NCBI GenBank assembly: GCA_001310715.1
Contig: BAXV01000090.1
Location: 1 to 12,407 of the forward strand
Origin: Pseudovibrio sp. JCM 19062
Lineage (GTDB): Bacteria > Pseudomonadota > Alphaproteobacteria > Rhizobiales > Stappiaceae
Direction: 5' to 3'
DNA: 12,407 nucleotides
Shown here: piece after piece, positions 1-8,577 of the stretch
Layout: each line of letters starts with the position of its first letter
Numbering within the stretch: position 1 is the first letter of the stretch
Program-made: the position numbers and the translations under genes
Notes under the pieces: generated by a model
Told to the model about the DNA's origin: nothing
The model's database searches: none
The model's input: only the letters and a program-made list of their open reading frames with translations

Positions 1-1272
1 GCCTTGCGGCAGTCTCAGTTTCCGCCAACAGCCGAAAAAGTCCTGCGCAAGTTTCCCGCGTCCGAGGCGGCGGCCTATCTGGGCATCACGCCGCGCTATC
101 TGGCGCTGTCTGCTGATGAGATGGGACTGGAGATTGAGAAGGTTGGCCGCGGTGAGCGTCGGTTTTATGCGCTGGAGCAAATGAACCAGATCCGCGCCTA
201 TCTGGCGGAAAAAGCGGGCGACGACACTGCCAAGGCAACGTTTTATCATCCACGTCGCAAGGATGATGAAGACCTGCAGATTATCGCCTGCTCCAACTTC
301 AAGGGCGGCTCTGCCAAAACCTGTACCTCGGTGCATCTGGCGCAATATCTGGCGCTGCAAGGCTACCGCGTTTTGCTGGTGGATCTGGACCCGCAAGGCT
401 CGGCCTCCTCCATGCTGGGTGTGGTGCCGGAGCTGGTGCCCGAAGATGAATCGCTGTTTGCAGCCATTCGCTACAATGATCCGGCCTCTTTGAGCGATGT
501 GGTTCAAAAAAACCTATTTTGCCAATCTGGATCTGGCCGTGGGCAGCCCGTTCCTGACGGAATGGGAGTTCTTTGCGCCGCATTACGCCACCTTGGCGGG
601 TCAGGAAGAGCCGGGTATTCGCAACCGCATTGCGGATATTGAGGACGAGCGTAAGCAAAAGGGCATTACCAACACGCGCCTGCGCGAGCTGGAAGAAGAG
701 CTCAACCGCGAGCATGCCGCCCTTTCCGATTGTTTGCAGCGCAAGCTTTACTTCACCCGCCTGCAGCTGGCGTTTGAAGATGTGGAAGCAGATTACGATG
801 TGATCATCTGCGATACCCCGCCAAGCTTGGGGTATCTGTCCAACGCTGCCTCCTTTGCCGCCGATCATTTGCTGGTGACCATTCACCCGCAGTGGATCGA
901 TTGTGAATCCATGGCGCAGTATCTGGCGACTCTATCGCGCACAACGAGTTTTTTTGAAAGCACGGTTGCCAAGCAGCTGGGGCCTGAATATCTGGCCCCT
1001 AAACTCTTCAATACCTGATTACCCGTCACGACAATACCAGCCGTCCTGAAACGGATGTTGTAACCATGCTGCGCAGCCAGCTGCAAAACGTGCTGACCAG
1101 CACCATGTTGCGCAGCTCTGCTATCGCTGAGGCGGGCAACGTGCAGCAGACGCTTTATGAGGCCGAACGGTCCAACTTTAACGGCAAAACCTATGACAGG
1201 GCGTTGGATTCACTCAATAAAGTCAATCAGGAAATGGAAGAGATCCTCAAAACCTATTGGGGCCGCTCATGA
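1..1272 (+). CDS. repA: RepA, ParA-family partition ATPase of a repABC replicon (5' partial, two frameshifts)
   Basis: RepA is the cytoplasmic ATPase that segregates repABC plasmids together with RepB and represses the operon. The reading frame is open from the first base, and the family normally has further N-terminal residues, so the start lies upstream. Counting from base 4, a helix-turn-helix-like segment ([14 protein letters not shown]) is at residues 20-33. The deviant Walker A (KGGSAKT) is at about 100-106 and DLDPQG at about 127-132. A Walker B-like CDTPPS follows the first frame break. The gene is read in three frames: frame 1 to the A7 run at 506-512 (one A too many), frame 2 to about 1010-1012 (one base missing, giving a false stop at 1016), then frame 1 to the stop. 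The repaired C-terminus ([13 protein letters not shown], later YEAERSNF and YDRALDSLN) is typical of RepA. The stop overlaps the repB start (ATGA), indicating translational coupling. Residue T107-C108 departs from the usual KTTT. Confidence 0.92.
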
Positions 1273-2364
1273 ACGATAAACGTAAGAAAAACAAAAGCAA
1301 ACTCAGTGCAATTATGACCGGCAACAACGCCGGTGCCGCGCGCATTCCAGAGGCTGATACTGCTGAGGTTCGCCCGAAACCGCGTGAGCAAAGTGCAGTT
1401 GGCCGCTTGGGTGCCGCCCTGCACTCGCTGACCGAGCAGCGTGCCGATCCGGTCGATCCGAGTCTGATCATCAAAAACCTCGACGCCAAATTGCTGCTGC
1501 CATACTGGCCATGGACCGTGCGTTTGAGCTGGTGGATGAAGAGCTGGATAGTCTGGTCGAGAGCATTCGCCAGAACGGCCAGCAGGTTCCGGTGCTGGTG
1601 CGCCCTCACCCGGAGCGCGACGGTTACTACCAAATTGCCTATGCCATCGCCGTGTGAAGGCTTGTCAGAAGCTTGATATTGCAGTGCGTGCCGTTGTTGA
1701 GGACATGAGCGATGAACAACTTGTTATCGCTCAGGGCAAGGAAAACGAAGAACGCAAGAACCTGACTTATATTCAGCAATGCTTCTTCGCAGCCCAGCTC
1801 AGCAAGACGTTTACGCGCGAGGTTGTCGCCGCTGCCGTTGGCGCTGGCGATAAAACCCGCGTCTCTAAACTCACCAGCATTATTCGCCGCGTTCCCAACG
1901 ATCTTATTGAATCTGTTGGCTCTGCGCCCGGTATTGGCCGGGTCAAATGGGAAGCTGTGGCCAAAGTTTGTGAGACAAATGGTGCGCCAGAACGGCTGCG
2001 TAAAAGCTTGGCGGGCCTTAAGAGCTCAGGCAAGTGGGATGCGATGGCAAGCGTCGATCGTTTCACCTGGCTACACGATTCGGCTGTTGCCCTTGAGGTG
2101 GTGGATGGAAAGTTATCCCCCTCCGATGCAAGTGCGGTAAGCTCGCGGACCAAGGGCACCAATACCAAAGCTGTTGTGCTGAGCACTGAAGATGGCAAGC
2201 CGCTGGTGGAAACACGCGGCGCGCGCACATTCAAGATTGTCTGGCCGGATGATATTCAGGCCGCAGCATTCTCGCAGTTTTTGAGCACAAAGATGGAAAC
2301 GCTGCTCGAGGAGTTCAAGCGTGAAGAGACACAGCGTCAGGACAAGGTGGAGGAAAACGCATGA
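1269..2364 (+). CDS. repB: RepB, ParB-family centromere-binding protein of a repABC replicon (two frameshifts)
   Basis: RepB binds parS sites and is moved by RepA. The ATG at 1269 overlaps the repA stop. The basic N-terminus ([12 protein letters not shown]), RPKPREQSAVGRLGAALHSL and VDPSLI are characteristic of repABC RepB. The ParB/Srx-like domain follows (ELDSLVESIRQNGQQVPVLVRPHPE, here written in parts: ELDSLVESIRQNGQ then QVPVLVRPH), with the conserved AYGHRR region. Next is the helix-turn-helix segment TREVVAAAVGAGDKTRVSKL at about residues 183-202, and a charged C-terminal tail probably involved in dimerisation. Three frames must be joined. A base is missing near the AAA at 1488-1490 (frame 0 to 2). 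One G is missing near 1643, where ATGCC should read ATGGCC, which restores YGHRRVKACQKL (frame 2 to 1). The repaired length is about 365 residues, normal or slightly long for the family. Confidence 0.9.
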
Positions 2365-2380
2365 CCTAGGCGCTTACATG

Positions 2381-2465
2381 AAAACGGCCCTGCAGACGGT
2401 AATCTGCAGAGCCAGAATTCAAATAGGCAAACAGAGTGGCAACTCTGAAGTACCGTAACATCACC
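2381..2465 (-). ncRNA. Candidate antisense (counter-transcribed) RNA of the repABC operon, incA/RepE type
   Basis: repABC operons carry a small antisense RNA in the repB-repC gap that lowers RepC synthesis. On the minus strand a terminator-like structure lies at 2413-2381: GGCtCTGCAGA, six-base loop, TCTGCAGgGCC, then GTTTTC. Upstream on the same strand is a perfect small hairpin (CAGAGT, 4-base loop, ACTCTG; 2432-2447). A weak promoter candidate has TTGATT at 2497-2492, a 17-base spacer and TACGGT at 2474-2469, which would give an RNA of about 80 bases. Position and terminator are good; the promoter is poor, so the 5' end is inferred. Confidence 0.42.
2386..2413 (-). terminator. Rho-independent terminator of the candidate antisense RNA
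   Basis: Arms CTGCAGA (2390-2396) and TCTGCAG (2403-2409) pair perfectly around a six-base loop and extend by GGC/GCC (2386-2388 and 2411-2413) past one mismatch. Read on the minus strand, the stem is followed by GTTTTC (2385-2380). On the plus strand no T-tract follows, so it faces the antisense direction. Confidence 0.5.
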
Positions 2466-2562
2466 TTCACCGTACTTCTCCTTGCGGCAAAAATCAATCG
2501 CCTGTCTTGTTAGGCGGAACGATTTTCTGCGCCTGCCCTCCCTTTTGCTGAATTAATGTGGA

Positions 2563-2585
2563 GCACGAGTGGTCTCGTGCGTTTT
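2563..2585 (+). terminator. Attenuator hairpin upstream of repC
   Basis: GCACGAG (2563-2569), loop TGGT, CTCGTGC (2574-2580) form a perfect 7-bp stem followed directly by GTTTT on the plus strand. It lies 40-60 bases before the repC start. In studied repABC operons, antisense RNA binding favours an intrinsic terminator at this place and so reduces RepC. The role here is inferred from position and shape. Confidence 0.55.
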
Positions 2586-2624
2586 AAACGCGCTATCAAT
2601 GTGGTGGCGTGAAGGGGTTCTGCT

Positions 2625-3892
2625 ATGCAAAATTCTGGAGGGGTCGCCTCATTTAGGAAGCTCACGCCGGCGATGATGAAGGCGCAGCATCTGGCGCTCG
2701 CGAATGACATTGTCACCACATCCAAAGGCGAAGTGGCGATGGCGTTGAAGAAGGCAGCCCCTGCCCTGGGCATTGATGGCACTTGCTACCACGTCCTTGA
2801 TATTCTTATTGGTTTGACCGGCGCCGATGACTGGCAGCCAGACCGCAAACCTCTGGTGGCAATCTCCAATGAAAAGCTGGCGGAATATGTGTGCCGCTCC
2901 AAACGCACAGTTATGCGCTGCCTGAAGCGTCTGGTCGAAGCAGGTATTATGGCGTACCGCGACAGTCCAACCGGTCGGCGCTACATTCACCGCGGTGAGT
3001 TTCGTAATGGCAAGCGCGGTGAGATTGAACGCGGGTTTGGCTTTGACTTTTCCCCTGCCCGCCAGCGTGTGCATGAGCTGAAACAACTTGGTGACGCCTT
3101 TGCGCAGCGCCTGAAGCAGGAAAAGGACGCCCGCCGTACTGTGAACCGGTTGCTACGTGCGATCGAGGATATGTCTCTTCTGGCTGCAAAAGAGAAGTTC
3201 GACTTCTCCCAGATTGATCAGGCACTTGAGTTGCTGGGCGAGAATCCTTTAACCGTTCTGCAGCGGGCAGAAGTTTTGCAAGGTATCTATGAGATGGCCG
3301 TTGCCCTGTTTGCACAGGAAGAGACTGCAGAAGGAAATGAGAGTTCTTTTATTGAAGAAATGACCTGCGCGGGTGACATTGATGACGCCCCCTATAATAA
3401 TACAAACCCTCAATCTCATGAATCTAGTAATAGAGAACGGCGATCAGCTCACGCTGATCCCTCAAATCATGAAGATCCCGACAAAGGCGGGATCAAAAAG
3501 CTTTTGAGAAAAAGCCGGAAAGCAAAATCTCTGCCAAGCCCATAAACCTCTCACAAGACGCAGCTCTGGAGAATATCTCCCTTGGACTTTTGAAGGGAGC
3601 CCTCGTGAACCTGCAGGAAACTTTGGGGTTTGAGATCTCCAGTTGGTCCGATCTGATCGACCACAGCGGGGATATCTCGCTTCTCATCGGCTTATCTCCG
3701 TCCGCCTGGCAGCAAGCCGAGGGCAGGGTAGGGCGCTACATCGCCGCCGCCGTGCTAGCAACCACCGCTGAAAAGGCCCTGCGCGATCCGCTGCTGATCT
3801 CCAGCCCCGGCGGATATTTCCGCGCTTGTATTGATCGGGCAATGGACGGCGAATTGGCCCTGCACAAATCCCTGTTTGGTCTGACGCAATGA
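2625..3892 (+). CDS. repC: RepC, replication initiator of a repABC replicon (one frameshift)
   Basis: RepC is the initiator that binds the origin, which in this family usually lies inside repC itself. The ATG at 2625 follows GAAGGGG (2611-2617) at good spacing. The N-terminus (SFRKLTPAMMKAQHLA) and the winged-helix region at residues 45-122 (LAEYVCRSKRTVMRCLKRL, then GRRYIHR) match RepC. A variable hydrophilic linker follows at about 230-300. The frame breaks in the T4 run at 3502-3505. One further T gives KKLFEKKPESKISAKP and continues into the conserved C-terminal part (LKGALVNLQETLGF, GRYIAAAVLATTAEKAL, SSPGGYFRACIDRA). Repaired length is about 422 residues, normal for RepC. The break falls in the least conserved part, but the restored C-terminal domain is clean and fully conserved. 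Confidence 0.92.
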
Positions 3893-3893
3893 G

Positions 3894-3909
3894 GTTGAAC
3901 GCGTGCAAC
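3894..3909. promoter_or_regulatory. Candidate parS (RepB-binding site)
   Basis: GTTGAACGCGTGCAAC begins two bases after the repC stop. It is a 16-bp palindrome with one mismatched pair. It fits the form GTT-N4-GC-N4-AAC that I recall as the consensus for repABC parS sites, and downstream of repC is one of their usual places. Binding by the RepB encoded here is inferred. Confidence 0.55.
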
Positions 3910-3922
3910 TTCGTAACTACAG

Positions 3923-3942
3923 GGGGTGCACGCGTGCACCCC
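3923..3942. repeat. Perfect 20-bp palindrome
   Basis: GGGGTGCACGCGTGCACCCC has no spacer and lies 13 bases after the parS-like site, with which it shares the core CGCGTGCA. It could be a second protein-binding site or a cruciform or hairpin ending repC transcription. There is no T-tract after it, which argues against a standard terminator. Confidence 0.6.
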
Positions 3943-3988
3943 TAAGAGCAAAATATAATTAAATCAAATAGATAGCCATAATTGGGCC

Positions 3989-4028
3989 CCCAAATCAGCG
4001 TTTGCGTCGTAAACTGCGCTGATTTGGG
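3989..4028. repeat. Perfect 12-bp inverted repeat with 16-base loop
   Basis: CCCAAATCAGCG (3989-4000) and CGCTGATTTGGG (4017-4028) are exact reverse complements around a 16-base loop. It follows an AT-rich stretch. It may be a transcription stop for the rep operon or part of a control site. No poly-T follows. Confidence 0.6.
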
Positions 4029-4318
4029 CTGAAAGCGTTTTGGATGCGTTGAAAGGGGAGGGGCCACGGAGATTGCTAGGGAAAGTGATTGGTGGCGCAC
4101 CTAACTTCTGGAGCGAGAACGTCGCCTCAGAAAACATGCCCAGACCGATTCCACATCAAGTATGTTCTGGTCTGGTTTGTGCTAAGCCGCAGTTGAACGC
4201 GTGGCAGTCAGAGCGCGTTCAGGAATCATGTATCTGCGACCTAGCTGTTCTGGCAAATCGAGCTGATCATTAGCTCTGGCGTGAGTTTTCTTTTTCAGAA
4301 AATCTGGTCCACATTTCA

Positions 4319-4896
4319 TCACTGTTTTGTTTTGCTTTTGCTGCGAGCTTTTTTTGAAGCATCTTCTCTGCCGCTTTCGGCCAGTGCGCTGAGTACGTCA
4401 CTGCGTTTTATGCCGATGTCATCAAGTAGTCTGGTTTCCAGGCCGAGCAATACGGCGGTTGCGCGTCGCGTTTGGCTGCGGTGAAGTTCGCGGCTGATAT
4501 GCCTTCCCAATTTTTTTTGAGAAAATTAAGAGCTGATCGCGGGAGGTTCTTCAAAAAGTCATTCTCGGAATACTCTGGGACCAATAGGACAGCTTGATGG
4601 TGTAACGAAATGTCTCCATCGCCTGACGATGTTCCAATAAGGGTGTAGAGAAGCACTTTGCCGTCGCTCCTGCCCGTAATTAAGCCACCATGGGCTTCGG
4701 CATAGGCTCCTGCTCTGACTTCACTAAACTCTCTGGAGAGTGCCTTAAACGGAAATCTCGATATCTCATCCGCGGGGTTATAGCGGGAGATCTTTGGTTC
4801 ATTCAGGTTGAAGTTTTGACCACTGACTGCGGAAAATATCTCTTTCGCAGCGTCAACGGGATTTGCAGTATGTACGTCTGAATATGCAAGTGTCAT
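4319..4896 (-). CDS. DUF1127 domain protein with a long N-terminal extension (one frameshift)
   Basis: The last ~65 residues (RELHRSQTRRATAVLLGLE, then LLDDIGIKRSDVLSAL) match the DUF1127 pattern of an arginine-rich helix, a leucine helix and DIGI.RSD. A basic tail (KKARSKSKTKQ) follows. DUF1127 is common in alphaproteobacteria, mostly as proteins of 45-70 residues, some reported to bind RNA. Here about 125 residues of unrecognised sequence precede it, with no signal peptide or membrane segment (contains FPFKALSREFSEVRAGAYAE). The frame breaks in a run of eight A on the coding strand (plus 4511-4518). Changing the run by one base joins NFLKK to LGRHISRELHRS, giving about 192 residues. The ATG at 4896 follows AAGGTG at about 8 bases. 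It diverges from the regulator at 5194. The function of the N-terminal part is unknown. Confidence 0.68.
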
Positions 4897-5193
4897 CAGT
4901 GTTTCACCTTGATATAAAACGATGTTTACTCACCAAAAAGAATAGAAAACTTCGGCGCACACTGACATGTACTCAGATTGTTGCAGAATTATTTGCATCT
5001 TGCTTTTCGCAAGGGCCATTGTTGATTGTGTCCGGCTCTTGATAACTTGCTAAGGCTCTGCATTCGGGGATTTATCAAAGGCCAACAACAAGAACTCGCT
5101 CCAAGAAATCTTGGGGAGGGACCCCCTGTGCAAATCCGGTTATTTTAATTCATTGATTCCTGCGATTTAAGATTATTTTTTTGATGGATTTCC
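4897..5193. promoter_or_regulatory. Shared divergent control region
   Basis: These 297 bases separate two divergent genes and must hold both promoters. They contain a small hairpin (CTTGC, loop, GCAAG; 4999-5013). About 80 bases before the regulator start is a palindrome (CCAAGA, AA, TCTTGG; 5101-5114) that runs into a GGGG/CCCC inverted repeat (5113-5125). The part next to the regulator (about 5140-5185) is AT-rich. The palindrome pair is a candidate operator; no strong -35/-10 pair stands out. Confidence 0.4.
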
Positions 5194-6778
5194 ATGACAC
5201 AAGCCTCAATTCAAATCGGAACTGCTACATTTGATCAAAATTTTCTAACGGCTACGCGGGAAGATGGTCTTACCGTCAAGTTTTCGCGTTCGGAGCGGCT
5301 TTTACTGTTGCACATGCTGGATAATTCCGGCGCTTTGCTGACCCGAAGCCAACTCCTTGACGCAATTTCTGGGCCGGGGTCGGATAAAACGGACCGGAAT
5401 GTAGATTTCATAGTCAACCGGCTGCGCCGCAAGCTGGATGATCGGGCATCCCAACCTAATTTCATTGCCACGCAATATGGGGAAGGGTACATATGGGTTG
5501 CCAAAAAAGGTGCCAATAAACCCTTGGCTGCGGGTGCAGATTTGGTCGTCGGTCCTATAAGCGGCCTACCCTATATCGGGGATTTTGGGCCACTAGCAGA
5601 AGAGTTTAGCAAGCTTCTTGTGGCGGAACTAACGCATCAATTTGGCCCTTTGAAAAAGATTGTTCTGGATTCAAATTGCCTCCGGCCCGTAGCTTTGGAA
5701 CGGACCCGCCGAAGTTCGCGGTCAGTTTGACGTTCGTCAGAACAGGCAATAGCTTGAGTGCGTTGCACATACGAAAAACTTTCAAACTTCAAAATTAATC
5801 ACGGTCCTGCGGCATGTGATTAATGATGGGTCTGGTGAGGAAAACGCGAGCTACTTTGTGGCTAAGAAGGTCGCAGAGTGCCTTGTGAAAGATATCTGGG
5901 TCGGTCACGCCAAACAGCCGGAGGACCTGGCACCTCTTCCTGTAAGCATGCACGATGCTTCGTTCGATACGTCTGGTCGAAAAGCAAATTGGCAGGAGAG
6001 TGAGCGTAGACTAAATCGGCTGTTTGAAGTCGATCCAGAGGATGCCGTCGCCAAGCTTATGAAGGCCACCAATATTCATTCGAAGTATATTTTTATGGGG
6101 CATAAGGTTTTTCTGGGGCCGGACGATCCAAGGTTAGTTGACGAGGATAGTATCGAGCATTTGGTCTCGGAGGCGCTTCCTCATATTCAAGATCAGCCTC
6201 ATTTAGTCATGACTGCCGCTAAGCTTCTGTTCTTTATTGATCGAGGCTACCGCAGAATGGCCATAGAGCTTTCTGAGGCAGCTTTTCGCGCTGCCACTAC
6301 GGTCGTTGCATCATATGCAGCAATGGGCCAGATGCTCTGTTTTCTGGGTGAGATAGACGATGCCCTGCAAATATTTGATCAAGCTCTGGAATTGTGTGAC
6401 GAGGACTCGGAGATCGACGCCTACCTGCTTGTCCTCAAATGCCAAGCTTACTTAGCCGCCGGGGACCAAAACAAACTGGGGAACCAACTACAAGTCTTAT
6501 TCCAACGCCACCCTTCCTCAAAACCCGTATTTCACATCACCTGGGCCTTTCCTTCTGCTCTTCAGGCACGGGCAAAAGAGACCTTGAGCGAGATCACCGC
6601 AAGGGATGCATCGGCAATCATCTTATACAATTACTATGTAGCCGCGCGGTTATTCAAACACCCCAACCATCTTGAAAACACCCTTGCCACGACAATTCAG
6701 TTGCTGAGTGACCACTTTGGAGAAGGCGTCGTGCCTGATGAAGTGAGAAGGCTGCTCCCACGACTAGCAAATTCCTAG
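5194..6778 (+). CDS. Winged-helix (OmpR/CadC-type) transcriptional regulator with TPR-like C-terminus (two frameshifts)
   Basis: The first ~100 residues form an OmpR-type DNA-binding domain: FSRSERLLLLHMLDNSGALLT, with recognition helix NVDFIVNRLRRKLDD and the wing QYGEGYIWV. (The first segment is residues 30-50.) A TolB-like middle region follows (GLPYIGDFGPLAEEFSKLL), as in CadC/adenylate-cyclase-type regulators. The rest is a helical repeat region with TPR-like units (ESERRLNRLFEVDPEDAVAK and IDDALQIFDQALELC). There is no receiver domain and no membrane segment, so it is probably a cytosolic one-component regulator. Three frames must be joined: one C missing at 5705-5707 and one A missing at 5791-5794. 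The repaired join reads ERTPPKFAVSLTFV and later TFKLQKLITVLRHV. Repaired length is about 528 residues. The start has only a weak GGA before it. Its target is unknown; the divergent DUF1127 gene and itself are the obvious candidates. Confidence 0.8.
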
Positions 6779-7086
6779 CGGAGCGTTAGACGAGGCGAAC
6801 TTGCGAAAGCTGCTCTGGGTGGCTTGTTAAGGGCAGGGGGCACTGCGGGGGATACTGTGTTTGCTTTGAGGAAACCAGAGCGCTTCAAATTCCAAAATAG
6901 TGCAATCAGTCAGGGTGATAGGCCAGTTTCCCGGCTTCTTACACCATGGCCAAACTTGGCGGCAGAGCGTCGAACATAGCAAAACTAGACTAAATTGATG
7001 ATCCAAAGTTGTTATGTGCACACTTGACTTAAAGTCAAACTATTGCTTGTTTAGTTATAATTTATCTATCTTTATCAAGGAATGAT
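6779..7086. other. Intergenic region before the phospholipase gene
   Basis: The first ~200 bases (6779-6985) show nothing I recognise; no plausible gene on either strand. The last ~70 bases are AT-rich and hold a palindrome and a -10-like TATAAT (7056-7061), probably the phospholipase promoter region. Confidence 0.4.
7024..7061 (+). promoter_or_regulatory. Candidate operator and promoter of the phospholipase gene
   Basis: TTGACTT-A-AAGTCAA (7024-7038) is a perfect palindrome around a central A. A consensus TATAAT lies at 7056-7061, 25 bases before the ATG at 7087. The TTGACT in the palindrome is 26 bases from TATAAT, too far for a standard -35. The palindrome is therefore better seen as an activator or repressor site overlapping the -35 region. 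Confidence 0.4.
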
Positions 7087-8432
7087 ATGTTTATAAAAAA
7101 AAGCTAGGCTAACCCTTTGTGCGCTCTTACTGAACGGGGTAATTGCGGGTCATGCCAATGCGTGGTCTGAACACAACCTCATCAGTTACCCAGTATTGCA
7201 GTCGATGCCGGAAGTCGCTGAACAACCACCAGTGATGGTTGAAACATTAGCCGAGTTTGTCTCGGCAGAAGCGCAGGGATTAGAAGCCTTACTTGCCACC
7301 AATGAAGCCTGGCTACGTAAACATTTCCCTCATTATAAACCACGCCCTGATGCCATCGCGTTTGATGCAGACAGCTCAGATTTACGCCGCAGTTTCATTC
7401 ACGCGATACGAATTAATCCCGAGGCACCTCTTACGCCGTACATAAAGTTGTTGCCGGGGCAAGCTGCCCAAGGGCGTCGACTTATGCAGGCCTCTGAGGT
7501 TGCGGTGTATTCAAATCTGGATGACTACAGCGCAATGAGGTTTGTTGAGGTCAAAAGTGGTGATCTGGTAACGCCACTCGAAGTGTTAGCGTCAGCCAAT
7601 GATGACCCTGATAATGGGCTGGATATTGGCTTGTTTGAAGACAATGACACACCAGCAGGCAAACTGTATGGCTTTGGTCAGCAAGCCTTTGGCAATCCGG
7701 CAGTGGAGTTTAGTAGCCAGGCGCCCTTTCATATGGGCTTTTATCATGAAGCAAGCATACTCTATTCCCTAGCCGATTTTTTTAAGCGACACCTTCCCAG
7801 ACTATCGCGTGCATATGTATAAAGCGCTGTCTGAATATGCCTTTCGTACAGGGCATGATTATTGGGGCTGGCGCTTCATGGGGTGGGGAATGCACTATGT
7901 CGGCGACATGTCCCAGCCTTATCATGCCACATTGCAACCGGGCGTAAGTACCGCTTCAAGCATCTGGACAAATACGAAGGATGTGTTGGGCTTCCCGCAA
8001 GCTAAAACTGACGCTATCCAGTTGCTTTCAAACCGTCACTTCGTCATTGAGAAATTCCAGGCAGTGATCACCCACGAAGCCTATGCGGAGCAAGATTCCA
8101 ACAGTGTTGTGCTCAAGGCGCTCACAAAGAAAACACCAACTGTGGAGTATACCGACAGAACCTTTGTCGACGTGTTTGCTAAGAACGCCTATGACAAATC
8201 AGAGAAGCTGGCCGACTATCTCACACGCTTCATCCCAGCAAAGCTGGTGAGCGATCCGAGTTTTGAAGTGGACAGTAGTGAAGAAATCGAGCAGGTCGTT
8301 GAATTGATTACGGCCCAGCACGGGCAAGATGGCCTGTCAGAAATGACAAGTCTGCTCGGCGAACTCATGCAAGACCACAGTGCCAACACCCGCAGTTTTG
8401 TCACTTCAATTTGCAGAGCAAAAACTAACTAA
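7087..8432 (+). CDS. Exported zinc-dependent phospholipase C-like protein (two frameshifts)
   Basis: The protein should be secreted and hydrolyse phospholipids using zinc. Removing one A from the A8 run at 7095-7102 joins the ATG at 7087 to a clean signal peptide, MFIKKARLTLCALLLNG then VIAGHANA, with cleavage expected before W26. In zinc phospholipases C the mature N-terminal Trp is itself a zinc ligand, so this placement is strong support. Further ligand candidates are H29, H215, H220 (FHMGFYHE), H256/D257 (TGHDYW), and the motif H269-Y-V-G-D273 with H279 (MHYVGDMSQPYHA), shared by the PLC/P1-nuclease fold. A second break lies in the T7 run at 7777-7783 (one T too many); repair gives ADFLSDTFPDYRVHMYKAL. 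Repaired length is about 447 residues, longer than Bacillus or Clostridium PLC catalytic domains and closer to the Legionella/Pseudomonas PlcC-like group. P1-type nuclease is the alternative. It converges with the methyltransferase gene. Confidence 0.75.
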
Positions 8433-8447
8433 ATCCCCCACACTCCA

Positions 8448-8471
8448 GTTACGCTGCCTTTGCAGCGTAAC
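8448..8471. terminator. Bidirectional terminator-like hairpin between convergent genes
   Basis: GTTACGCTGC (8448-8457), loop CTTT and GCAGCGTAAC (8462-8471) form a perfect 10-bp stem, 15 bases after the phospholipase stop. Flanking CCCC (8435-8438) and GGGG (8475-8478) could lengthen it. The downstream methyltransferase gene ends about 105 bases away on the other strand. There is no T-tract on either side, so termination is inferred from position. Confidence 0.55.
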
Positions 8472-8577
8472 ATCGGGGCATGAGATTGTTGCGGCGCTGA
8501 AGGATTAGATGCCCTACTTGGCGCGTCTCTGCCAAAGTAGGCAAAGCCTCAAGCATGCATCAGAGCCGTTGTGAACC

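Larger units (their letters stand above)
3893..4318. other. Non-coding palindrome-rich region after repC
   Basis: No convincing gene lies in these 426 bases. They hold a parS-like site (3894-3909), a perfect 20-bp palindrome (3923-3942), an AT-rich stretch (about 3948-3980), a 12-bp inverted repeat (3989-4028), a 7-bp inverted repeat (CCAGACC 4140-4146, GGTCTGG 4169-4175), and a second copy of GTTGAACGCGTG at 4192-4203. An open frame at 4040-4273 shows no family features. The makeup suits a partition or replication control region of the plasmid. Confidence 0.5.

Noticed and set aside
497..1018. A separate gene in the middle of repA
   Set aside because: It holds the Walker B half of RepA and joins both flanking frames with one-base repairs.
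4040..4273. Small plus-strand open frame of 77 codons
   Set aside because: No ribosome binding site of note, no family motif, and it overlaps repeat-rich non-coding sequence.
6827..7021. Minus-strand open frame of 64 codons, possible transposase remnant
   Set aside because: Cys/Trp-rich without any motif I can name, and no inverted repeats flank it.
506..7783. Phase-variable homopolymer tracts
   Set aside because: The tracts are short (3-8 bases), two per gene in several cases, and occur in essential replication genes; error fits better.
8448..8471. Integron attC site
   Set aside because: The palindrome runs GTT...AAC, the opposite of the attC order, and the inner bases do not fit the attC core.
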